From positions 4,527,803-4,591,802 of the forward strand of contig NC_049990.1 in assembly GCF_000003815.2 (NCBI RefSeq): a DNA stretch of 64,000 nucleotides, written 5' to 3'. Position 1 is the stretch's first letter. Every line of letters starts with the position of its first letter. A program made the translations under genes and the position numbers. Below, in pieces: positions 28,301-33,513 of the stretch. This stretch comes from Branchiostoma floridae (lineage: Eukaryota; Chordata; Leptocardii; Amphioxiformes; Branchiostomatidae). The notes below the pieces were generated by a model. That model searched no databases, had not been told where the DNA came from, and saw only the letters and a list, made by a program, of their open reading frames with translations.

Positions 28301-31300
28301 TGTCTATGTGAATGACACATTCATAGAACAGCGAGGTAAATTTATTTTGACGAAAGCTTGCTCTAACAAAAACTTTTTCAATCGGATGATCATTCTATTT
28401 AATTATCGCTTTACTTTACTTGTGTGTCATATGAATTGACACAGTTGCCCTCCTAACGAAGTTTTCTGTTGTAAAATGGTTATATGCAGTTCTTACAGCG
28501 CTTTTCTTTACGTGTGTCATACAAATTGACACAGTTTTGTGTCCTGAACACATTAGCCGTTAAGATTTAGTCATACATTTGTATACTATACGTTCGGCGC
28601 TATTCTACAAATGTGTCGAAACAAATCGACACAGCTGTGCATTTGACTACGTTTTCAGCAATAAAGTTGTTAGGTACAGCCCAAAGTACACTTTTTACCA
28701 GTGTGTCATATAAATTGACACAAATTCTTTACTGTCCAACTTTTTCCGTGATCAATTTTACACACGTTAAACAGCGCTTTTCTAATTGTGGGTGATATAG
28801 ATTGACACAGTTGTCCCCCGGAAAAACGTTTTCCATTTTTAAGACACGGTTCAAACATCGCTTACAAAGGTGTCAGACAAATTCACACAATTTCCCTCCT
28901 GAAAAAGTCGTCCGCCATCAAGACAATTTTACACTGATTTCACATCGTGTTTCATAGTGTGTCATATGAAATAACAGTTGTCCTCCTGACAAGGTTTTCT
29001 GTCATTTGATACAGTTGTCGTCCTGACCGTGAGGGTTTTCCGTTTTGTGAAATTTTAATAAGTTTTAAAAAACTTGTTAATTGACACAGTTGTCGTCCCG
29101 ACCAAGTCTTCCATCAGTTTAATACTGTTTAATCATCGCACTAGTGTGCCATACTATCAGTGACAGTTGTCCACCAAAGTTTCCGTCATGAGGCAGTTTT
29201 ATACTGTTTAACACTCGGTTATTAATTGCAAAGCCGTCCTCCTGACAAAGTTTTCTGTTATAAACTATTGTGTCAATTAATGTGACAAACTAGCAAACTA
29301 AATAGATATGCCTAAATCGTATAATCATTCGATTGAAAAAGTTTTCGGCAGAGCGAGTTTTCCGTCATAAGATAGTTATTATGCGTTTCAAAAGTGTGTC
29401 ATATGATTGACACAGTTTTCAGCTCAGACAGCGCAGTACTAGATTTGACAGTTTACTTGAACAAGTTAGTATTTCAGTTACTTTAAACCTACCATGGTCC
29501 AAACTCCAGTAATCAGTTGTTAATTGATATGAAATAACCGCATCTAAAGTCATATATATACGAAGGAACGCCATTTAGTTCGTAAGAAGGCACCTTAGAA
29601 CTTGTCTGACACACTTGCAGAAAAGCGCTGCCTGAACCGCGCTATTATGTAAGTGTGTCATTCATATTGACACAGTTTGACTTCTGAACACGCATTAATA
29701 TTCCACTTTAAGTTAGCTATATACAGTTCTTACGGCGCCATTATATAAGTGTGTCATTCAAATTGACACAGTTTGTCTCCTGAACACGTATTTTGCTATT
29801 AGTTAGCTATATACAGTTCTTACGGCGCTATTATGTAAGTGTGTCATTCAAATTGACACAGTTTGTCTCCTGTATACGTTTTCGGTATTAATTTGTTATA
29901 TACAATTATTTGGGCGCTGTCTACAAGTGTGTCATTCAAATTGACACAGTTTGACATTTGAACACGCATTCCGCTTTAAGTTAACTATATACAGTTCTTA
30001 CAGCGCTATTCTATAAAGCATTGTGTCATTCAAATTGACACAGTTTGTCTCCTGCACATGTTTTTCGCTCCTAGTTAGCTATATACAGTTCTTACGGCAC
30101 TATCATGTAAGTGTGTCATTCAAATTGACACAGTTTGACTCCTGAACACGTTTTTCGCTCCTAGTTAGCTATATACAGTTCTTACGGCACTATTATGTAA
30201 GCGTGTCATTCAAATTGACACAGTTTGACTCCTGAACACGTTTTCCGCTATTAGTTAGCTATATACAGTTCTTTTAGCTTTGTTCTATAAGTGTGTCATT
30301 CAAATTGACACAGTTTGACATTTGAACACGCATTGCGCTTTAAGTTAGCTATATACAGTTCTTACAGCGCTGTTCTATGAATGCATCATTCAAATTGACA
30401 CAATTTGTCACCTGAACACCCTTTTTCGCTATTACTTAGCTATATACAGTTCATTAAGATTTGTTCTATAAGTGTGTCATTCAAATTGGCACAATTTGAC
30501 ACCTGAACACGTTTTCCGCGATTTCTTAGCTATATACAGGTCTTACATTGCTGCTCCATAAATGTGTCATTCAAAGTGACACATTTTGTCTCCTGAACAC
30601 GTTTTTCGCTATTAGTGAGCTATACACAGTTCTTACGGCGCTATTATGTCAGTGTGTCATTCAAATTGACATAGTTTGTCTCCTGAACACATTTACGCTA
30701 TTAGTTAGCTATATACAGTTCTTACAGCACCATTATGTAAGTGTGTCATTCAAATTGACACAGTTGGACTCCTGCACACGTTTTTCGCTATTAGTTAGCT
30801 ATATACATTTCTTTCAGCTTTGTTCTATAAGTGTGTCATTCAAAGTGACACAGTTGGACTCCTGAACACGCATTGCACTTTAAGTTACCTATATACAGTT
30901 CTTACAGAGCTATTCTATAATGCATTGTGTCATTCAAATTGACACAGTTTGTCTCCTGAACACGTTTTTCGCTATTAGTTAGCTATATACATTTCTTATT
31001 GCGCTACCTGTAAGTGTGTCATACAAATTGACACAGTTTGTCTCCTGAACACTTTTTCCGCTATTAGTTTGCTATATACAGTTCTTATGGCGCTATCTGC
31101 AAGTGTGTCATTCAAATTGACAGTTTGTCTCCTGAACACTTTTTCCGCTATTAGTTTGCTATATACAGTTCTTATGGCGCTATCTGCAAGTGTGTCATTC
31201 AAATTGACAGTTTGTCTCCTGAACACTTTTTCCGCTATTAGTTTGCTATATACATTTCTTATTGCGCTATCTGTAAGTGTGTCATTCAAATTGACACAGT

Positions 31301-32154
31301 TTGTCTCCCCAAGGAGGTCTCCCGAACACGTTTTCCGCTATTAGTTCCCTGTATACACTTCTTACAGCACTGTTCTATAAATGTGATATTCAAATTAACA
31401 CAGTTTGTCTCCTGATGTCTACGAGAATGCCAGTTAGTTCGTTCGGAAGGGACCTTACAACCGTTGCAGATTCGCAACGTGGGCCGAGACGATACGAACA
31501 AACACAAACTTAAAAAACGTTCTGCAAGTTCAAACACACTTTCGCCAAGAGTACCTTAACAAACCTAATTTAACAATATGCGTAAGCCTGACTTGAATCC
31601 TCCTCTACCGAACCTAGCGCAGACTGAGACCGTCAAGATACCTGGTGACCCGCGTTCAATGACCTCACTCGTACGACCCGGAAGTATATGATCGTAATCG
31701 GTTGCACGGAAACCCCCATGCAGTGCGAAATCGAGGCCGAAAACAGGCATAAAGAGCCAGTTTGAAGGCTAACTTTGACTCTTCAAATCTCATCCCGAAA
31801 TAATATTTGAATCAACACGAGTACTGTAGGCGATAGAACAGCTCGTGGGGATTACGTGGGCACCTTTGACAGCCTGATTTGGGCCACCGCGATTTTTTAA
31901 TCTTTTCTTTACGCGACCATGTCAAGTGCCTCAAACGGGCGTCCAACAGAGCTGTGATTCGCCGGCTGCCGGATCAGCTGTTTAAATCCGATTCTGGCGC
32001 GTAAAGAAATAATCAAGCTATCTGAGGCACCGATACACATCTACGGAGTATATAACCGCGTTTGGGGTATCCAGGAACGATTCTAGAGCGCCAGACCGAA
32101 GGAGAAAGAAACGAAACTTACCGGTCGCCTGTTTCTAGCACAGGAGGCTGCCAT
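1..32154 (-). CDS. UGGT: UDP-glucose:glycoprotein glucosyltransferase (UGGT), 40 exons seen, 3' end outside window
   Basis: UGGT is the soluble ER-lumen folding sensor that re-glucosylates N-glycans of misfolded glycoproteins so that calnexin/calreticulin rebind them. Forty exons join in a single frame (4495 coding nt, about 1498 codons) from an ATG at 32154 to the left edge. The order matches the family: signal peptide, thioredoxin-like and beta-sandwich region (exons 2-33), then a GT24 catalytic domain (exons 34-40) with FVDADQ, the DQ/DLPNNM junction and [10 protein letters not shown]. The vertebrate protein is about 1550 residues, so roughly 50 codons including the ER-retention signal should lie left of base 1. 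Exon coordinates are given in the five block entries below. All junctions have GT..AG ends and preserve frame, which makes the model strong. Vertebrates have UGGT1 and UGGT2; I cannot say this copy is specifically either. Introns hold many transposons and partial exon copies. Confidence 0.96.
1775..1970. mobile_element. Inverted-repeat MITE in UGGT intron 37
   Basis: The arms CTGTCAGACACCATCATCAG and the inverse ending ATGATGTCTGACAG pair for about 50 bp (GGGTTAGAATGGCTG, AGAATCAGAT), with an unpaired centre. Short open frames across it are not genes. Confidence 0.65.
2798..2976 (-). pseudogene. Two decayed tandem copies of the start of UGGT exon 36
   Basis: Two fragments upstream of exon 36 repeat its acceptor and first codons. 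The nearer (about 2798-2862) keeps GACTTCTTGCCCCACATGGC, has lost 21 bp in frame and changes KWPRW to KWPCW. The farther (about 2905-2976) has many changes and an in-frame stop after the phrase corresponding to YSFQF. Neither has a usable exon end, so both look like non-coding relics of local duplication. Confidence 0.6.
3300..4260. repeat. Decayed ~130-bp tandem repeat in UGGT intron 34
   Basis: A core TCAGCAATCATCCAGTATTC followed by AGCACCAAGGACAGG recurs near 3308, 3716, 3845, 3959, 4105 and weakly 4225, with TTCTAAGTAAGAA and GATGGTTTCACACAGAACT between copies. Copies differ by many changes. Confidence 0.65.
4863..8822 (-). CDS. UGGT: UGGT exons 26-33: region before the catalytic domain
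   Basis: Exons: 8788-8822, 8536-8631, 7946-8048, 7367-7497, 6571-6767, 6096-6202, 5480-5650, 4863-4948. Landmarks are [20 protein letters not shown] (exon 28), [20 protein letters not shown] (exon 29), [19 protein letters not shown] (exon 30), [20 protein letters not shown] (exon 31), [20 protein letters not shown] (exon 32) and an acidic linker [16 protein letters not shown] (exon 33). A second, shortened copy of exon 30 lies just upstream at 6848-6940 (separate entry). The intron between exons 29 and 30 carries a long purine-only tract. Confidence 0.94.
6848..6940 (-). pseudogene. Truncated second copy of UGGT exon 30 (possible poison exon)
   Basis: This stretch repeats the splice acceptor and first 31 codons of exon 30 ([19 protein letters not shown]). 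It lies about 80 bp upstream of the real exon in transcription order. Compared with exon 30 it has ten base changes, and all ten are synonymous. After the shared part it reads EISEL and a stop, and the remaining ~100 bp of exon 30 are absent. No strong donor follows (weak GTAGTA and GTTAGT only). It may be a decayed duplicate, a cassette that triggers nonsense-mediated decay, or an assembly or haplotype artefact. Confidence 0.6.
7000..7325. repeat. Purine-only (GAGA)-rich tract in UGGT intron 29
   Basis: About 320 bp of almost pure G/A on the plus strand, with GAGAGAGAGA runs and repeated AGCAAGAGGAAAAG / AGCAAGGGGGAA modules. Open frames on both strands here are low-complexity and not genes. 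Confidence 0.9.
9047..17131 (-). CDS. UGGT: UGGT exons 14-25: central region
   Basis: Exons: 17012-17131, 16358-16443, 15827-15962, 15008-15142, 14498-14581, 13996-14076, 13455-13578, 11816-11914, 10961-11055, 10240-10443, 9467-9607, 9047-9148. Landmarks are [15 protein letters not shown] (exon 14), [15 protein letters not shown] (exon 16), [17 protein letters not shown] (exon 18), [14 protein letters not shown] (exon 20), [10 protein letters not shown] (exon 21), [12 protein letters not shown] (exon 23) and [13 protein letters not shown] (exon 24). The exon 18 acceptor was set at TTTAG before GCAGGACGACAG, because the nearby CAG would shift the frame relative to AGRQFYQ. Intron 20 holds a 1.07-kb Helentron-like copy (12184-13250). 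Confidence 0.93.
9721..9750. repeat. (TTTG)n microsatellite
   Basis: Seven tandem TTTG units in UGGT intron 23. Confidence 0.85.
10652..10893. mobile_element. Palindromic MITE in UGGT intron 22
   Basis: Arms AGTTCACCTTTATC ... GATAAAGGTGAACT pair over most of the 240 bp, including TATGTCCA / TGGACATA and a loop around GATAGTTTCAAACTGC-like sequence. TA flanks are possible. Confidence 0.7.
11600..11749. mobile_element. Small MITE with CAGGGCTTGAAAT ends, UGGT intron 21
   Basis: 150 bp with inverted ends CAGGGCTTGAAAT / ATTTCAAGCCCTG, of hAT-like appearance. A clear 8-bp duplication is not seen. A LINE 3' scrap (GCTGGTGTGTTACACC) lies nearby at 11468-11483. Confidence 0.6.
12184..13250 (+). 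mobile_element. Helentron-like element in UGGT intron 20
   Basis: Plus-strand copy of the 1.06-kb family, running from ACCTCCATGAAATGTCATGG to GAACTCTAG. It has a GTCTGTGT microsatellite at about 12225-12252 and three internal monomers that each start GATAACTC or GATAACTG. No coding capacity is visible. Confidence 0.65.
15339..15511 (-). pseudogene. Two relic copies of the start of UGGT exon 17
   Basis: Near 15339-15378 and 15461-15511 the sequence repeats the beginning of exon 17 together with its acceptor side, reading like the [12 protein letters not shown] coding sequence with indels. Both are upstream of the true exon (15008-15142). They are short and not open, so I read them as decayed partial duplications. 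Confidence 0.5.
16258..16293 (-). pseudogene. Short relic copy of the end of UGGT exon 15
   Basis: Thirty-six bases downstream of exon 15 match its 3' part (the KLADLFYR coding stretch) with a few substitutions. There is no donor site. It is a small decayed duplication. Confidence 0.4.
17527..20815 (-). CDS. UGGT: UGGT exons 6-13: N-terminal half, thioredoxin-like domains
   Basis: Exons: 20641-20815, 20069-20165, 19605-19677, 18913-19113, 18715-18775, 18354-18445, 17969-18032, 17527-17613. Recognisable UGGT stretches are [16 protein letters not shown] (exon 7), an acidic [11 protein letters not shown] segment (exon 8), [20 protein letters not shown] and [10 protein letters not shown] (exon 9), [11 protein letters not shown] (exon 11) and [17 protein letters not shown] (exon 13). 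Each exon is bounded by AG on its upstream side and GT on its downstream side and keeps frame. The acceptor of exon 12 is CAAAG rather than CAG or TAG. Mobile elements interrupt neighbouring introns at 19313-19482, 17674-17889 and 20352-20467. Confidence 0.93.
17674..17889. mobile_element. Degenerate hAT-type MITE in UGGT intron 12/13
   Basis: Starts CAGGGCTGTCTCCAGGAC and ends near GGGGACAGTCCCT. Its left part resembles the left end of the element at 55778 (TCCTTCC, GGACGGAA, GGAAAATAATTTT). Flanks AACAGATG and AACAGGTG match at 7 of 8 positions. Confidence 0.6.
19313..19482. mobile_element. Palindromic MITE with 9-bp target duplication
   Basis: Ends TAATCTCCAAGCAGATCCTA and its inverse, flanked by exact 9-bp repeats GTTATACAG (19304-19312, 19483-19491). 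Nine-bp duplications suggest a Mutator-like mobiliser. Relatives lie at 23145-23306 and 61216-61386. Confidence 0.75.
20352..20467 (-). mobile_element. LINE 3'-end fragment, same family as 39113-39467
   Basis: (TGTATC)n followed by TATATAGCCGGTATAAC, GGCGTAACACACC and GCAGGCACGCGGCGCAGCAG, the inverted 3' UTR and tail of the LINE. About 115 bp only. Confidence 0.7.
21302..32154 (-). CDS. UGGT: UGGT exons 1-5: signal peptide and N-terminal thioredoxin-like region
   Basis: Exons: 32122-32154, 23385-23533, 22532-22617, 22087-22217, 21302-21414. Exon 1 is only 11 codons (begins [10 protein letters not shown]) and ends at a GTAAGT donor. Exon 2 starts in the same frame and supplies the hydrophobic core ([11 protein letters not shown]) and the cleavage region before KSKSIVATL, so the signal peptide is split over an 8.6-kb intron. 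An in-frame ATG also exists inside exon 2, so a shorter start is possible. Exon 3 encodes [16 protein letters not shown] and exon 4 [12 protein letters not shown], both recognisably UGGT-like. Exon 5 contains [11 protein letters not shown]. Intron phases are 0, 2, 1, 0 and 2 after exons 1 to 5. Confidence 0.9.
21584..22011. mobile_element. hAT-type MITE in UGGT intron 4
   Basis: TAGGG...CCCTA ends with inner GTACCAGTAC / GTACTAGTAC, flanked by exact 8-bp repeats GTTGCTAC (21576-21583, 22012-22019). Inside are CAGGTCCAGGTCCGG-type subrepeats near both ends. Confidence 0.75.
22742..22953. mobile_element. MITE with CGCGAA-rich arms in UGGT intron 2
   Basis: Begins TACTGTAAATGCAGAAATGT and ends ATGCATTTACAGTA, with multiple TTCGCGG / CCGCGAA blocks giving several nested pairings. 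The TA at both ends suggests a mariner-type TA target. Confidence 0.75.
23145..23306. mobile_element. Palindromic MITE, second copy of the 19313 family
   Basis: Shares CCAAGCAGACCCTACGG, GCATCAAAGCTGG, CAAGGAGTATAGCCGG and the inverse arm. It ends about 80 bp from UGGT exon 2. No intact target duplication is seen. Confidence 0.7.
24446..24745 (+). repeat. Left terminal inverted repeat of the foldback element
   Basis: It pairs with 31670-31948 on the other strand. Matching landmarks from the tip inward are GGACGCCCGTTTGAGGCACT, a run AAGATTAAAAAAT, CAGGCTGTCAAAGGTG, GTAATCCCCACGAG, GTCAAAGTT, CATGGGGGTTT-like and TTCCGGGTC. Identity falls toward the inside and there are indels. Confidence 0.75.
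25040..28330 (+). repeat. Left ~89-bp minisatellite array (about 35-38 units)
   Basis: Each unit contains a dyad, TGTGTCA + ATTTGAA + TGACACA, followed by a ~68-bp spacer. Spacers begin CTTGCAGATAGCGCAATAAG, then a TATATAGC motif and an end close to GTGTTCAGGAGACAAAC. Two spacer types alternate irregularly: one with AACTAATAGCGGAAAAAG, the other with AACTCATAGCGAAGTGTAAC. Units from about 25340 to 27500 are very alike; units near 24990-25300 and after 27500 are more divergent. Unit count is by eye. Short open frames in this array are repeats of the same meaningless peptide and are not genes. Confidence 0.9.
28331..29639. repeat. Decayed centre of the foldback element
   Basis: Near 28340-28420 the unit orientation switches from plus to minus. 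To the right, dyads such as TGTGTCATATGAATTGACAC (28422) recur about every 90 bp to roughly 29000, while the spacers between them no longer resemble the outer units. From 29000 to 29570 only scattered pieces remain. At 29572-29602 lies a block similar to one at 31430-31461. Confidence 0.65.
29640..31412 (-). repeat. Right ~89-bp minisatellite array (about 20 units, inverted)
   Basis: Same unit as the left array but in the opposite orientation, with the dyad read as TGTGTCATTCAAATTGACAC and spacers containing TTAGCTATATACAGTTCTTA and TCCTGAACACG. The three units nearest 31080-31260 are almost identical and share a 4-bp loss in the dyad (TTGACAG). Confidence 0.9.
31670..31948 (-). repeat. Right terminal inverted repeat of the foldback element
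   Basis: Reverse-complement partner of 24446-24745, with the same ordered landmarks. The outermost bases CCAACA are followed by GAGCTGT, which also occurs at the left boundary. Confidence 0.75.
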
Positions 32155-32168
32155 CTTGGATGCCGAAA

Positions 32169-32193
32169 TCTCGCGATCTCAGATCTCGCGAGA
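32169..32193. promoter_or_regulatory. TCTCGCGAGA-type core promoter of UGGT
   Basis: A perfect palindrome TCTCGCGAGA lies at 32184-32193 and a near copy TCTCGCGATC at 32169-32178, 15-40 bp upstream of the UGGT start codon. In other animals this CGCG element marks TATA-less housekeeping promoters and is bound by BANP (formerly attributed to Kaiso/ZBTB33). A single UGGT promoter here fits its housekeeping role. Binding in this species is inferred. Confidence 0.65.
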
Positions 32194-32199
32194 CTTGAC

Positions 32200-33513
32200 A
32201 AGAGCGGGAAGGAATTTTGAATGTCAGACTCGAAAGATGTCTGGAAGAAGTAGATTTTTGCTAAAACTAGGCTGAAAATGAGGGATTGCAACCGAGAAAA
32301 CGACTTGGTGCGATCTTAATGACGCTTTCCTTGTGGTAAGCTATGAACTTGCTACTCTAATGCTTCTTTGCTAAAAACATACACTCAAATTGCGTGTGCT
32401 GGTAACCGTACAAATGGGGGAGGGGTGTTGGAGAGCGACCTACAGTCTAGGCTGAGCTGTCAAGGATTCAGTGATGTCTAACGTATTAAACCTATGTAGT
32501 CTTAACGTTCACATTTTAATCGGAATAAAGAGTTTGTTCATTGTATACTACCACTGCAGGGCGTTACAAATTCCGGCTCGGGAGAGCTTTCAAAATACTG
32601 TTATGTTTAGTATTGGCCGAATTACTAGTATTCAATTTTCTAGGTAACGTTAATGTTAATTCAAAGGAAAAGTTACCAGAAAAAAAGAATGACAATTGTC
32701 ATGTTTGCCAACAGTGATTGTATTATACAAATTGCAAGTATTACACAGTGCCACGTACTGGGTGGCAATATTTCCATTAATTTGCTTATTTACAATGTCA
32801 AGATGCTCCTTCGTATCATATCGTATTCTCTTCTACTTGTACCTAACACACCCAATGATACAACAAATACTGTTCTTGTGAATCTTATGATCATGAAATT
32901 CATGTATATATATAACATATACAACTTCAGTGATATTGGTCTGTCAATGTCACGTTGCTCACTTCAGGAATATTGATGACAATCAAACTATGCTAATACA
33001 AAATACATGTACATCTGTGAACAATCAATACAAAATCAAACAGAATCATACCAATTGGGATACAAGGGTAATGGCTTAGGAATATATTTTCAAAATTCTT
33101 CAACTACATTTATAGTCACAAGTTGCTGGATAACTATACATTGCTCATCTATGTAGTTCTACATACTAGTAATACAAACTTCACTTCTGTATTATTCACG
33201 CTAACACATACTCAGACAAACATGTGGGAGGTAGAGCTCGATAATACAATGACCTGCCCAACAATGAGGCACATACTGCATAAATGTTACTAGTACTGAT
33301 ATGCTGTAGCATACAGAATGTCAGGCCAATCACATCCTCAATGGGAATAACATGCTATTTTTTATCTCAGAGGCTAATGTACAGTGTTAGATCTAGATTA
33401 CTTATGTTATAGACAAAACTATAGCATATATTTGATAATTTTTGGATGATTTATAAGTAAAACGTTTGACTTGTAAAACTTTGGTTTACAAGAGATTAAG
33501 TATTTATAGGTAA
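32200..33513. other. Intergenic region between UGGT start and the Roco-Death gene
   Basis: AT-rich sequence without a gene I can support. On the plus strand a donor-like GTAAGC follows CCTTGTG near 32337, so a short divergent transcript from the UGGT promoter is conceivable, but nothing else supports it. Confidence 0.3.

Larger units (their letters stand above)
24446..31948. mobile_element. 7.5-kb foldback element with opposed minisatellite arms, in UGGT intron 1
   Basis: The two ends are inverted copies of each other: 24446-24745 and 31670-31948 share, in opposite orientation, TGTTGGACGCCCGTTTGAGG at the tip and several blocks inward. Between them lie a left minisatellite array (about 25040-28330), a decayed centre and a right array in the opposite orientation (about 29640-31412). 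GAGCTGT is found at both outer boundaries (24442-24448, 31949-31955) and may contain the target-site duplication. I see no transposase. The architecture resembles Drosophila FB and sea urchin TU foldback elements; relationship to any known family is unproven. Confidence 0.75.

Noticed and set aside
25040-31412. Regular array with palindromic repeats resembling a CRISPR locus
   Set aside because: The spacers are themselves copies of one another, the unit is ~89 bp, there are no cas genes and the genome is eukaryotic. It is a minisatellite.
32653-32976. 107-residue plus-strand open frame upstream of UGGT
   Set aside because: AT-rich, with no recognisable domain, splice context or conservation visible; likely chance.
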